Source: Prorocentrum cordatum (taxonomy: Eukaryota > Sar > Dinophyceae > Prorocentrales > Prorocentraceae). Taken from it: DNA of 64,000 nucleotides. The notes under the pieces are model-generated. The model did no database searches. It was not told the origin of the DNA and saw only the letters and a program-made list of their open reading frames with translations. The stretch is taken from NCBI GenBank assembly GCA_963575745.1, contig CAUYUJ010001336.1:410426-474425 (forward strand). Direction: 5' to 3'. The translations under genes and the position numbers were made by a program. Below are positions 40,378 through 52,240 of the stretch, in pieces. Positions within the stretch are counted from its first letter, which is position 1, and each line of letters opens with the position of its first letter.

Positions 40378-42816
40378 CTCCTCCTTCTCACTTCTCCCCC
40401 TCGATCGCCGCCGAACTCTAGCAACCCCCTGCAAAGTCCTCCTCCTCCTCGGGGCTCCCCACACTTGTCGCCACTCACATGTCTTTTCATTCGGCGATCG
40501 GCCGACCCATTAGAAATAAAGTGAAATTGACCCTGGGAGCCTTGTGTGTGGTTCTGACCAATCCAGATCCCCATGGCCAATGTACTGTGTAACAGAGAAT
40601 ACGCAAGCCTCGTCCTCCTCCTCCTCTCCTCCTCCTCCTCGCTCTGGGTCCCCTTAACGCATCACGCCTGCATGTTTCTAATCCCAAGCGGCTATTGGAA
40701 AAGGAACAGCGACGACAACGACGCTTACCCTCCTGCGACCTCATGCGTTGATAGAGTGGGGTCCTCCCGAATGAAAAACGGTTTGTTAAATTTTTCGTCC
40801 CATTGGTGGCGGGTGCCTTCCCTGTCCCGGAATGTCCCGATACTTCGGGTCTGGCGGCGCCGGCGCCTGGGTGTAACGGGTGTACCGCGTCTCCCCGCTC
40901 TTCCGCTGCTTCAGAGCTGCCACCACGTCGTCGTTGCCTCCGTACCCGTCGCCTGTCCAGCCGACCACCCAAACGGGCACGCCCTCCAAGTGGCTCGCCA
41001 CCTGAAGGGGGCTCGCTCAGAACAGGCAGGGTTGGAGGGAAGGGGAGGGACGTCATCTAGATTTTCAATCACCCGTGGAGGAGAGGGGCGCCGAAGGGAA
41101 AAAAGAAAACGATGGTCCAATGGAAGGAGCAGGGCAGGGAGAGGTGAGGAACGGTGGCGAAGAGGTCGAGGGGAGGGCGAAGGAGATAAGGGAGAGAGGA
41201 CGGGGACGGAAGGTCCTCCTCGTGCTCCTCCTGCTCCTCATCCTCATCCTGCCCCTATCTATCGGTCGGTCGATCGGTCCGATGCTGTCAACATCTACAA
41301 CGTAGTATTTCTTTAGATGAGGAGGTCGGATAAGGAACACGAGGTGGAGGTGGAGCCGTCTTGATGGAGAACGTGGCAACACTCCATCGAGCACATCTAG
41401 CTCCCCGCTCCGCGTCTTCAACGACGAAAACAATGTCAGGGACGGAGCCGCTCGGGGAGCGACTTGCGACCAACCCCCGTCCCCTTTTCCCTCCCGCCTC
41501 TCCCCTTCCCCTCCCTCTGTCCTCCGCACTCCTCCATCCTTCGCTCCAAGCCAAGCCCCCTTCGCATCCTCGCACCTGCTCTCCTCCTCTTCCTGATCCT
41601 TTTGCTTTCCCTCTCGCCATCGCCTCTTCCTCGGCCCCCACCCCCGTTTCCCCCCACCCAGTGCCTCTGGATCCGCCGGCATGCATATGACGTTGACTGC
41701 GGACCACAGCATCGGCCTGAGAGCCGCAAAATCCCAAGCACCGGCGCCACCTGCGGACTGTCCCGTCAGCACGGCCTCGGGGAACCATGCGGACTCTCGG
41801 GAGGAGAGGAAGGGAAGCAACGACCACCCCTGCAGATCAGAACTGAGGATCAAGAATCCGACTATGGCAAATTCGCGTGGTGACGACTTCGGCATTGGCT
41901 TCTGATACCGCGTGGATCGTTTGAACTTTGAACGGTCGGCGTTGTTTCGATCGCCAGATCGTTGCAGAATTATCGCCCGATCGTTGCAGAATTATTGTTT
42001 ATGGGCCACTGGCGGCACTCAACCTTGAACGCCCGAGCTGGGGTCGTCACCGCGTCGGCACGACGCGAGCCTACCGTCCACAACCGTGAACAGAAGTCAA
42101 CTGCGAACCAGAACGTCGACCAGCATGTCTGAAGCCGCACGCCCCCGAACCGAGGCGGGCGAGCCAGGCGATGCACCCGAGGGGCTCCGCGAGGCTTGCG
42201 CCTCTCAGCCACCCCCTATGTGAATGCTGTCGTCAGTCCCGAGGGTATGACACGAACCGTTTAAATTCACTGGGGCGAAACACTGACTAGCCTACCAAGG
42301 GCTAGCAGTGGCCAGCGAGGCGCTTCCAAAACACCTGGGACAGCGGCGACCACGCTCCTCCAACACGTGGGAGGTCGAAATGGTTAGGACACTGGAAGGG
42401 GCAGTGGGGGGGGAACAGGGTCACGAGAGGAACGCTTGCCTTTCAACTCACCGGTTGCGCCCGCTCCCGCGCGGATGCTGTTCAAAACTGCACGTGGAAG
42501 CCGATGTCGTATCAGGAGCGCGTCTCGTTCCAGCTGGTGGATGCGAAATCTCGCGCACGCTGGTAGCCGCACATGAAGGGCTGCAAGCATGACCAGCTCG
42601 CCCACCGCAGCATTCCTTGTAATCATCCAAGCATTCGAAGGGTCATCGATCATCGCCTCGGGCCCTTGATGCGAGTGGATAAAAGAAACGCGAATCTCAT
42701 GGTAATCAAGATCTCCCATCATAACAGCGATTTCAGCCCATATTTGCATCGGCGCCTGTCGGTTGGGGGTAGAACTGATTGGGCCAACCCAAATACACAT
42801 TCCCACCATCCATCGC
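40378..42816. other. No supported gene; C/T-rich tract at about 41465-41665
   Basis: Frames on both strands compete and show no recognisable motif. The C/T-rich tract 41465-41665 is low complexity. Confidence 0.4.
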
Positions 42817-43110
42817 TTAATGAATATACCCGTGAGAGCAGAGAAAGCAGAGCCACAATGCTCTGATCTCTCCACGGGCGCCCACTTGCCTGGCTCCCGC
42901 CGAGCCACATGCTATTGGACAGTCAAGCTTCATACAGTTGAAGTCGCTGATGACCGTGAGGCCGGGAACCACTCGGCGTAGACGGGGGCCCATAGTATCT
43001 GGCCCCCCGCTGGCGTCGCCGAAAACCAATGTAGGATGGTCAGCAGTACCATGCGGCAGACAATGTCGAACAACACTCTCGTTCAATCCGTCACTATGCA
43101 AATCGTCCAT
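42817..43110 (-). pseudogene. RNase H-like fragment of LINE-C
   Basis: TLVFGDASGGPDTMGPRLRR resembles the first RNase H strand with its catalytic Asp, as in RNase H domains that end some LINE ORF2 proteins. Only this N-terminal part is clear. 43111-43895 holds further broken frames probably from the RT-RNase H connection. Confidence 0.45.
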
Positions 43111-43895
43111 GTATTGCTGGGGTAGTGTCTCGGTCCAATTCTTTGGGATCAGGCCTCGGCATCAGTGGCGCGAATGTACATCCCCTTGACTGCAAGCCTG
43201 TGGGCCTGTGGGATCAGAGCGTCACCCAGCGCGAAGGCCACGCAACCGACGTTGCAGCGGCATGACTAGTAGCGGTGGAGGGAGGTCTCGCTGGCATCGC
43301 CAATCCTGTCGCGTATGTCGTTATGGCTGCCGCCACCGTTGATGGGATACTGCAATTCCGACTTCTTCCGAGCCTTGGCCCATGCACCTCCAGGCGCCGC
43401 ATTCAACAGCAGCCCTGCCAACCGTCGTCCATGCCCTGGTATCATCTGGAATTGGCGTAGCAGCCGTCGGTAGGAGAGACGATCGGTGCCGCGTGGGGCG
43501 CCTTCCCCGTCGTAATGCTGAGTCGCCTTGGCTGACAACTGTCCCAGGGCAATGGTTTTGGGATCCCCGCCGGGCTCCTGGAAGTTGCATCGCCGATGGC
43601 TTCGATTCGACCCCCGTGAATTTCCCATCAGGAAATGTCCAAGACGTCGGTCCTGCCTGGGGCACCCCATGCCGCGGGGGTTCTCGGGGTCCCGCCGAAC
43701 TCCGGCAGATGATGGATCACCGCGGACATGGGCCCGCGCATATGCCGGGACCTGGGCGCGGGATCGGGCTTCCAGTTTATGGCGAACTCTAGGCCGCGCC
43801 CGAATGACCCCAGCGCGCGCCTCAGGATGTCGTCTCCAATGTACGAGCCAATGAGCGAGAGGACCATGAACGAAACGCCAAATATAATAACGAGT

Positions 43896-45550
43896 TCAGG
43901 CATCGCCCATGGATCCTGATACCGCATGCGGCGCCGAGGAGCCTTCTGTACCTCGTGAGCTCCTGACCAAAGCCCAGAACATTTCGTGTCCGTATGAACC
44001 AGCAGCTTGAGCGCTTCGGCGCCCCAGTCTCGATGTGACCTGGATCCGTCGAACAGTCCTGACGTGCTTGGCCGCATTGCGGTGGCGAGTCAGGTGTTTG
44101 GCGTTCCTGGTGGACCTCTGCCCCCGAGAATGTCGCGCGCCGGCGCCGTGGTCGACGCCGAGGTAACTCGCGCGCTGGGCCGCCGTCGCAGTCGCGCCGC
44201 GGAGCCTACGCGCGCGAACGATGTCCCTGGCCAAGCCGATCTTCGTGCACATGACAACAGAAATCGATGCTACCTGCAAGCCCTGGGTCTGTAGTTGTCG
44301 CGCCGTGGTGACCAAGCAGATGATCGTATCCCGCTTGACCTGCGATGCCGAGCCTCTGGTAACTTGTGGCAAATCGTCGACCCACAAGCGATGGCTGCAT
44401 CTCACATGTGTCGTACAAGTGCGCCCCGTGATAAAATGCGTCACCGCTGTCGCGAAACGTGTGCCAGATCGCAAGCCTTGGGCAACGCTGCACGTTGGCT
44501 CAAAGGTCTTCGAAAATGCTCTGATCTGCTGCATGGACCGAGGGTATGGACACTGTAGCACCTCAAGATAAACAAGTGTGGGCGGGAACCCGAGTCGTGG
44601 TGCATCTCGAGCTAAGGCCATGGTATATTGTCGTAGTACCCGCAAGTGTAGGTGAGGGCATGGCCGTGCGTGACTCCCACGACTCCCGCAACTTCTTCAT
44701 CGAGAACTCTCCTAAACGCCTCCCTGAGAGATGACTTCCCAGTGATAGCCGCATCCCAATGGGGTTGTGCCGCGCTCGACCAAGACTTCACCCAAGGCTC
44801 CCGCGACATACTCCATGCCCGAGACAGCATCGACAGGATCCCAATCAATCACGCGGTCGCCATTCAACTTTTTCGGGATGAGGCGTCCGATGACGAGCAT
44901 GGTCTGCACGGGCCAGACTAACATATGTTTGATCCGCGGGTCGAGAGCGCACCTCTTCCGGTCGGAGCTAAGCGGGCCGCGCGAAGCTTGAATTAGGCAG
45001 AGAAAAGGAGAATCCAGACTAACACGTGCCCTATCGCGTTGTGCAGCGTGCATAACTCGGCGACTCCATTGTCGGGTGGTCGCTCTATATCACATGGCGC
45101 GAGGCGGTCTACTCCCATCCCCGCGCGAGGCTTCGTGGTTCTCAGAGCCACATCCTCCACTCCTGACTCAGGGGAAGGGGTCAAGGTCGTCTCTGATCGC
45201 CTGCTGGATGACTCCGAGGACGTTCCCAAAGGCCTCGTCGGGGTCGGAGATGGGCGGGGCCCACTGTCTTGCAATTCACTATATCCTTCAGATGGTACAG
45301 AATATCCGAGCCGTCGAAGATCTCGATGTTTGGGACGGGCTCTTGCCTCATGGCTCTGTGGAGCGCACCGAAGGAGTTCCCCGAGATGGCCCAGTCCTGG
45401 AACTCCCGAAGAGATACGTGTAGGGCTTTCCTCTGACTCGATATCATGACTGTGTTCGAATGCTGGGCGAAAGTGTCGACCTTGACGAGCGAACAAGCGT
45501 CGATTAACGATAAGAAAGCTAGCCATCCAAACTAGGGCGGCACCAAACAT
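43896..45550 (-). pseudogene. Reverse transcriptase of LINE-C, frameshifted
   Basis: 45550-44993 ends in GMGVDRLAPCDIERPPDNGV, an RT-1-like segment. 45053-44712 has MLVIGRLIPKKLNGDRVIDW (motif 2). 44848-44612 has a segment SREPWVKSW..AAQPHWDAA. 44645-43896 has RLWVDDLPQVTRG (catalytic motif C, VDD) and a thumb segment ASYLGVDHGAGARHSRGQRS. At least three frame changes occur; motif A is not clearly seen. Confidence 0.65.
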
Positions 45551-46834
45551 GACGACAGGGGGGCGCGCACCTGTTCGGGCCGGTCTTCAAGGAGGCGTCG
45601 ACATTATCTTCCCCATCTCCATTGCTGCACGTGTCCATTGCCTCGAGCACGATGTTTGTGGAGAGCTGAGCAGCGAGTGGAACTTCGTCCGCCAGCCTGC
45701 AACCACGGCGCGCAACGGGGCCGCTCGATATCTGTGCGACATTCGGACTTCCTGCGCTGTGAAGGTGGGGGCAGGAGCTCGACTGGGTCCTTGGGAAACA
45801 TTGTCACATCCATGATGATCACGCCTCAACCGCAGACACCCAAGACGCGTGCATGCCACTGACTGGTAGAGCTCGTTCAGGGTCCACCTCGAAGGCTCTA
45901 GAGTCCCAGATATGGGCAGGTAAAGGGAGGGGGTGAGAAAACGCGAAAATCCTACAGGCTGCCTGTGCCTATCCCACTAGTGAAGGGGGATCATATAAAT
46001 GACGCTAGGTGCCCCTCGGGGCTCGGGGGGCTGGGTCGCGCCATCACAAGGTCAGTGCTGCCGCAGTTCTCAAAGTTACCCTCGGAGGGGGCCTCCGGGG
46101 GGGCGCGCGCGACCCCCGCGGGGGGGCCGCCGCGGGGGGCCCGTGCCCACGAGGCTTCCGCTGGCCTCCACCGAAGGGGCAACATCACTGACCGTCGGAG
46201 ATTCGCAGCTAGGGGAAGGGGGAAAGGTCGGAAGGGGCCCCTGATGTGGGCCTGACCTCCGAACAAAAATTCCGCTCATCTGCCCGAGGGTCTTCCTCGG
46301 AGCAGGAAGAGGCGTCGTCGCGAAACGGGTCGGAGCGCTCGGGCTCAGGGGTGAGGGTCTCCTTCGTGGCCTTCCTGATCTTCTGAAGATCAATGGCTTC
46401 CAGGGCGCCCCAACAAGTGCGGGGCATACCTCTTCGCGCTTCGCCGCTGCAGTCTGGGCCGCCAGAACAGAGGCACGAGAGCGACTAGATTTGGACTCAG
46501 GATGGGGTTCCTGTCCAGGCCGCTGAGCCCGAGGGGACCTCGGCGCGATGGGCGGCGCTCGCGTGAGAAGCTGCTGCCCTCGGTCTCAAAACCGAATGCA
46601 AAGGGCGATGTGGGTCTTCCACGGTGCTGCGAGCTCCTCCTCGACCGAGTGGGCGAAGCATTGAGCAGACGCGCGAAGTCGATGTGCGACCCTTTGGCTC
46701 CTGAGTTGCACGCGTAGCCCACATTGGATGTGATGATATGGGCACCGACGCGCTCGGTAAAATCAGCCTTGCTAGCCGCCGCCGCAATCGGCCACGACTA
46801 CCCATGTTAGCCGTCGAGCGTAAAGTAGCGCACT

Positions 46835-47326
46835 CTAGCGACGATAGCGGCTGACATTCGGCCCAGAGAAGCCAATGCCTCTGCGCCCGTAGAATGTGTT
46901 GAGCACGAAGGAGTAGCCCTTCATGTGGACAGTGATCGCGCAGAGGCCGTCGTTGACTCTGGCCGAGCCGTGCAGGAGCATGGGGGTGGACGCTGGGTCG
47001 GGGGAATGCGCGCGAAGATGCCCGTGAGTGAGGATCCGCTCGCCCCCTTCACTGGCACGCCCCACCGACGGCTCCTTGAAATGTTTCATGCTCGGCCAGG
47101 CAGGGATGCAGAAGAGCTTGGGGGTCAATGTATCTCGCCTCGGGGTCCCATTGCTTGACCCCCCCCTGCCAGCGCGGGTCTCGACGAGGCGAAATGCTGT
47201 GTAATGCGTTTCTGTTCGGTAATGATGCATTGCCGAACTTTGGTGCCCATGCACGTGGCGTTCCAAGGAACTAGGTTGTGAAACTGTCGGACGCGTGGCC
47301 TCCGCCCTCATCTCCATCGACGTCAC
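46835..47326 (-). pseudogene. Endonuclease-like fragment of LINE-C
   Basis: The C-terminal part reads CAITVHMKGYSFVLNTFYGRRG then IGFSGPN, which fits the Y-rich strand of AP-type LINE endonucleases. Upstream residues are weak. 45551-46834 contains no further clear domain, although a linker of the same ORF is expected there. Confidence 0.4.
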
Positions 47327-48583
47327 CGACGCGAGGTTCGACTGTAGGGCCCCTCGAAGATGGGCTCAGACTGGAGCCTGGTAGGGAACGTGGGGTAGGG
47401 GGAGGCCGCGAGGGAGGGGCCGCCGTGCTCGCCGTCGATGAGCTGGCCGAAAGGGTCGATGGCGAACGGGGGTCGGCGGCGGCCTGTCGGGCCTTGGGCT
47501 GGGCAGCAACGCCCTTGCCCTGCTTGCCCTTGGAGGGCCTGCCAGCGCTGCCCCTGCCGTCGCCCGACATCTCCTGGTTCGCCTGCAGCGCCGCAAACTT
47601 GGGGGCTTCTCCGCCTCGGACTCGATGAGGCGCCCCCTCCCCGCTGCTGCTGCTGCCCGTGGCGCCATCTGCCCCGCTGGAAGCTGGTCCTCGGGAGAGG
47701 CGCCATCCATCTGCGCTGCGGCCTGGGCCTCTGCGGGGGCTGCGTCGCCGCCGGGAACGGCCTGGTCGCTGTTGCTCCGCCTCTTCTTGGCGAGGCGCTC
47801 CTTGATCGATGCTTTCAGCTCGGCTGTGCGCTGCAGCCAGACCTCGACCTCCTCCTCCTTGGTCTTCAAATTGCCCCTGGTGCCGACTAGGTCCCTCTCT
47901 AGCTGCGCCGAGGCATCCTTCTCATTCTGGGCGCACTCGAGCTGATCTCGATTGGCGAACAACTCTTGGTCCCTCGAAAACTGGAACAGAGACTTGGCGC
48001 TGCTGCCGTCGACTCTGTCAAAGATGGCGCCCTCCCCGCCGTCGCCGGAGCCTGCGCCGCCTGCGTCTTCGCCAGCGCGGCGCGTGCTAGGGCTTTGGCA
48101 GCCTGGCGCTCTTTCTCCTCGGCCTGGCCTGGCCGCCTGTTCATGCTTGACCTCTGCGTCCCGCTGGGCCGCGTCCGCGCGGCGAACCTCGTCGGCAGGA
48201 GACGCGGTGGGCGTCTGATCGGGCGCGTCGATCTCGGTCAGCTGCGCCCCCAGCACTGCCTTCATGCGCGGGTTGGTGGTCTGGGCGGTGGCCGCCATCA
48301 GGGGCGATGCCAAGTTCCGGGGCCCAGGCGGCGATGATTTCAAGATGGACTTGGGGCTCGATGACGCGTCCCGAACACGACCGACTGCTAGCTGGTTTTC
48401 GCTGTCCTCCGCAGATCGGGCTCTCCGTGGCGCGGTGGGCGACGCCGACCTCGAACGGGCCCTCCTCGGGGCGAAGAGGCGCGCCTGGTGGATGCGTGAT
48501 CTGAGTTTCCGATCCGCTCGCAAATGAACGCCATTGTACTCGAATGTGCCGCATCCGTTCCATCTCGAGAAGAGACGCGACAC
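47271..48583 (-). pseudogene. ORF1-like protein of LINE-C
   Basis: Residues 1-110 are Arg/Ser-rich (RRARSRSASPTAPRRARS). Residues about 190-270 form a predicted coiled coil (ELFANRDQLECAQNEKDASA, then LKTKEEEVEVWLQRTAEL). An Ala/Gln linker follows. After about 47640 the frame turns Arg/Pro-rich and implausible. The frame ending at 47271 (Ser/Pro/Gly-rich) is the better continuation, implying a frameshift. Confidence 0.5.
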
Positions 48584-48759
48584 CCTCGGCTTTCGCCGCC
48601 GCAGAGAAAAACTCTAGAGGGGCAGTTGTCGCTGCGGCGCCCCCCGAGCGCTCCGTGGAAGCGCCGAGGTCTGGGCCCTCTGGGGCCCTCCAAAAAATGG
48701 GGTCTCGGGCCCAGATGGCTCGAGGGAGTGGGGGAGATGGGTGGGCGGGCGGGCGGGGC

Positions 48760-48876
48760 GGGGGGCGGGCGGGTGAGAAGAGGGGGGGGGTGGGGGGGGT
48801 GGGGGGTGGGGGGGGGGGGGGGGGGGGGGGGATGGGGGGGGGGGTGAGAGGGGGATTTTATGGGGGGGGGTGAGAA
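48760..48876 (+). repeat. Long G-run tract
   Basis: About 115 bp almost all G, including an uninterrupted run of more than 20 G near 48810-48830. It is a strong G-quadruplex candidate on + and a likely site of assembly-length error. Confidence 0.9.
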
Positions 48877-48963
48877 CGACGGCGAGGAGGAGGTGGAGGA
48901 AGGAGGAAGAGGATCATCAAATCTCTTCGTCATCATTTTCGCGTCTTCCTCCTCAAGCGTGGA

Positions 48964-49125
48964 ATGTAGAAAAACTCGCGCGCGGCGATGATTTTTCGTT
49001 AGCTCGGGCAGCGCTGTGAGTCGCGCTGCCTGTGCCCTTGTTCCCGCGGCGGGTTCGAACCCCGCGCCGACGGGTGACTGCGCGTGCAAATCAGGCTCTG
49101 GTGCCGAGACAGATGCAACGGATAC
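48964..49125 (+). repeat. Direct repeat L with tRNA-like A and B boxes
   Basis: Contains TAGCTCGGGCAG (A-box-like, about 48999-49010) and GGGTTCGAACCCC (B-box/T-loop, 49051-49063) with a 5-bp T-stem GCGGG/CCCGC. No matching 7-bp acceptor stem exists, so it is tRNA-like or SINE-like, not a tRNA gene. Confidence 0.6.
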
Positions 49126-49129
49126 AAGT

Positions 49130-50397
49130 CTACCTTCTAACCCCGACCAACCTACCAATCACAGTCGCAGCGCTACTTTGAGGCCGCGCCCGGGCATATG
49201 CAAGAGTCGTCGCCCTCTGCGCCGGGCGTCTATTCCCGAGAGTCCACGCGACCCCCGCGCAAGCCGACGCAAAAGATGGATACCGCCATGGTTTCACATG
49301 CCCCTGTCGTTTAGTGGGGGCCATTGCGAAGACCTCTCGACGTGGGCCCCGCGGCGCAGGATCTGCGTCCTGCCGCGCTGGGCCGCGGTAGGATGCGACC
49401 TCCAGAGTTTGGGCCTCGTCGTAAGCTATGCTCTCCACGTCGAGCTTGAACGCAGTGGGGCGGCCCCGTGCAATCTGGGCGCACTCGTCCAGGCTTGCTC
49501 GGGGCCAGGAGTGAATTTGTAGAATGTCATCCCTGTGCCGGGCGTGCGCAATTATCCAGTGGGCAGCGTGAAATTTGGGGCATGTCACAGCGTCGCGTTC
49601 AACTTGGTTGTAATAAGCGGCATCCGAAACCTCTCCGCTGCGCTGGAGTCCCATTCCGGTGCCAACAAGGACCTTCGAAACGACATCTGGGCATGTATCG
49701 CAACTCGCGAATTGGCAATCCAGGGCGGTGGGCAAGAGCGCTTTGAATGCAGCCCTCGCGTTGCCATCCAAATGCAGACGAGCGAGATGCGAGATCACCG
49801 TGCGTACCGCTCGTGCAGTAATTGCTGATAACTATTTTCGCTAGGTGGCGCCCTGCCGGGGGCGCGCGCGGATGGCGCAATGTTCAAAATCTGTCGGGAA
49901 CCGCGCGCCGTGAAGGGGATGGGCCGCAAATCTGGCAACAATTTCTCGGAGACCCAACGCATGGCCAGCGCCGTGGGGGCGTGGCCACTGCCATGCAACA
50001 AACGCAAATCCACTTTTCCGACGGGCTTGCGCGTTTTCGCGGTGGCCCCGACCCTGGAGACGATGCCGCTGCGCCGGTCCAAGCTCACATCAGAAAGCAA
50101 GGCCTGGGCCAAGGCGTCATCTTCTAAGATGCTGCATGTTTCCTTCGCGCCGTCAGCGAAATCATATGTGATGGCGCGAGCAAGCTGTGGCAGGAAGCTC
50201 GCGGCACGACGGCCCAGACAATAACCGACTGAGGCAATCATGCGAATCAGGTTTCCGAAATCGGCACACGATCGCGTTCTTGTCCATTGGTGGAACGCCG
50301 ACGTCTCTTTTGCAAAGCAAGTCGATGGCGAACTTAACCGCAGTTGGCAAAAGAGGTGCAGACCGCCTGCTGTGGACCAAACGCGCCTGCCACACAT
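49130..50397 (-). pseudogene. Reverse transcriptase fragment
   Basis: 50397-49795 includes SRVGATAKTRKPVGKVDLRL then LHGSGHAPTALAMRWVSEKL, an RT finger/palm segment (K(T)xKPxGxxxxR). 49798-49130 includes VLVGTGMGLQRSGEVSDAAY (motif B) and HARHRDDILQI (motif C, RDD), followed by a thumb-like LDVESIAYDEAQTLEV. The first Tyr of YxDD is replaced by His/Arg. The two parts are in different frames. The class is uncertain (Penelope-like or other). Confidence 0.55.
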
Positions 50398-50735
50398 CGC
50401 GTTTCACGCCGTCCAACATGCACTGCGCAAACAAAGGGAGCTCACATTGCACTCTCGTGTGACAGGACGCTTGAACAACGCATACGGTGAAGTATGGTGG
50501 AGCGATACCTTACTGGCCATGCAGGGGTGCCTTCAGATGGTACCGACACAGAGCTCGACTCTGGATGGTACAAGTAAGCGGGCATGGCAGAGCATGAGAG
50601 GAGGGAGTCAAAAACAGGAGGCGAAAGATCGCGAGTGAGGCGGAGAAACATGGAAGCAAGCGCGCTCTCATGGCTCATCTCACTCTTCCGCCTCAGATCT
50701 CCTCAAACGGCGGCGGGCCTCCCAGTTCAAGACCC

Positions 50736-51895
50736 TCACCAACTTCTGCGCCCTCCTCGCGCCGATTTGCCGCGGCGCCAAGGGGCTGCGCCCTTTTTGC
50801 CCTTGCCAGCGGTCTTGCCTTTGGCCCCTTTGCCGGAACCCTTGCCGCAGTCTTTCGGCGCAGACTTGGTCTTGCCCTTGCCGCCGGTTCGTTTGCCCTT
50901 CTCCGTGTCCTTGGCTTTGCCTTTCCCCTTGCCCTTGGCCTTGCCTCCTGGCTGCTTGCCTTTGCCTGCGCCCTTGCCCCCGCCCTTGCCGGGCGGGGGC
51001 GCGCCGTTTTTTGACGACGAAGCGGCGGCCGCGGCATCTCCCCTCCGGACGGCGCCAGCGCCGCTCACCGCAGCCGAAAACAACGAAGCAGCATGTTGAG
51101 AAAATGCTTGGTGCGAGCCAGGGCCCTTGCCGGCCACCCGCTGGGCCAGCCTAGTGGGCGTGAAGAGATCGACGGGCTTCGTGGTAATCACCTCTTAGAC
51201 AAGCTTGTCCTGGTGACCTGCCTCTTTGGCTCGCTCCTCCTTCAAGCGAGCCATGGCGGCCGCTGCGTGGGCGACCGTCTTGGCATACAAAACGTTCGCT
51301 TTAGCCGTCATTTGAACCGCGGACACTCCAGTGTCGACGAGGCCGGCCTGCGCATCACCCAGCCCGTCCAGATCAAGGTCCAGAGCTACATTGGTCTCAC
51401 GGGTGTGAGAAGTGACGGACGCAGTGCACTGGTGCACGAAATTATCCTTCCGCGTCTGGCGGCAGAGTTCATCACGCTGCCGGGCCATGAACACCAAGTC
51501 AAATTTCTTCTATAGATCAAAAGGTGTTCACAATAGGGAGCTCTTTTGGCTTCCCGGACGGTCGTGCCAGCCAGGTGCAGCCTCATCTTCAACTGGTCCA
51601 CGCGCGCCTCGTCCAACAACGCAAACGGGCGGCAACCAGGGGGCAAGTGGCCACCCTCCAACTTCACAGTGTCGTTCTTCGTCGACTCGGTGCGCTCGTT
51701 GACTTTTTGCGAGCTGTCGATGCGTGCCCTCGAGTCATTAGCTGCTTTGCGGATCTTCTTCAAGACATCCTGATGCACGAAACCCTCGAGCTCCGCGTCC
51801 ACAAAAGCCTTCAGCGCTGAAAGCTCGCTCTGCAGAGCTTGGCACTCGGCGTCGCCTGCCGCCGGGGTAACGCGGGGGAACGGGGACGGTCTCAC
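50736..51895 (-). pseudogene. ORF1/gag-like protein: coiled coil plus Gly/Lys-rich tail
   Basis: 51895-51386: helical segment CQALQSELSALKAFVDAEL and further helices. A frame change near 51490 leads to 51497-51195 (TAKANVLYAKTVAHAAAAMA then RLKEERAKEAG). An in-frame stop at 51193 is followed by 51191-50736 with a basic GKGGGKGAGKGKQPGGKAKG-type tail, likely nucleic-acid binding. It precedes the RT in the same orientation. Confidence 0.5.
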
Positions 51896-52087
51896 CGTTC
51901 CTCATGTCCTCCTCCTCTTTCAGACTGGGACCCGGAGCCAGCAATCAACCCAAACGCAGGGGCCAAAAACGGTGGCCTGTCGCGCCTGGAAGCAATCCTC
52001 CCTGTGTGGAGTTGACCAGCCGGGATGCGGGAACCAGCTACATCGCTGGACATGGCTGTTGTGTGAGGTTGAAAACAACAGAACTAG

Positions 52088-52240
52088 AATGTAGCAACGC
52101 TCGCGCGCAGCATTTATTTTCCGCTGCACTCTGTGTCACGCTGTCTGTACCCTTGTTCTCTTAGCGGGTTTGAACCTCGCGCCGACGGATGACTGCGTGT
52201 GCAAATCAGGCTCTGCTGCCAAGCCAAATACAGCATATAC
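52088..52240 (+). repeat. Direct repeat R, CpG-depleted partner of L
   Basis: About 80% identical to repeat L. Many differences are CpG to TpG/CpA (for example GGTTCGAACC in L is GGTTTGAACC here), so the B-box is decayed. Confidence 0.6.

Larger units (their letters stand above)
42817..48583 (-). mobile_element. LINE-C: degraded near-full-length non-LTR retrotransposon
   Basis: Minus-strand blocks are in canonical order: coiled-coil/low-complexity ORF1 (48583-47271), an endonuclease-like segment (47326-46835), RT (45550-43896) and an RNase H-like segment (43110-42817). Each block lies in more than one frame, so it is inactive. Target-site duplications and the 3' tail could not be defined by eye. 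Confidence 0.6.
48964..52240 (-). mobile_element. Degraded RT element bracketed by ~155-bp direct repeats
   Basis: Direct repeats at 48964-49125 and 52088-52240, in the same orientation, flank a minus-strand ORF1-like region and an RT. The total of 3.3 kb and long direct repeats without TG..CA ends would fit a Penelope-like element with pseudo-LTRs. No GIY-YIG nuclease was found, so the class is uncertain. Alternatively two copies of a tRNA-derived SINE happen to flank it. Confidence 0.45.

Noticed and set aside
47366-47640. C-terminal Arg/Pro-rich end of the LINE-C ORF1 frame
   Set aside because: Composition changes abruptly; the neighbouring frame ending at 47271 continues the protein better, so a frameshift is inferred.
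48964-49125. Functional tRNA gene
   Set aside because: Good A- and B-box-like motifs and T-arm, but no pairable 7-bp acceptor stem; the partner copy at 52088 is decayed. Called tRNA-like repeat instead.
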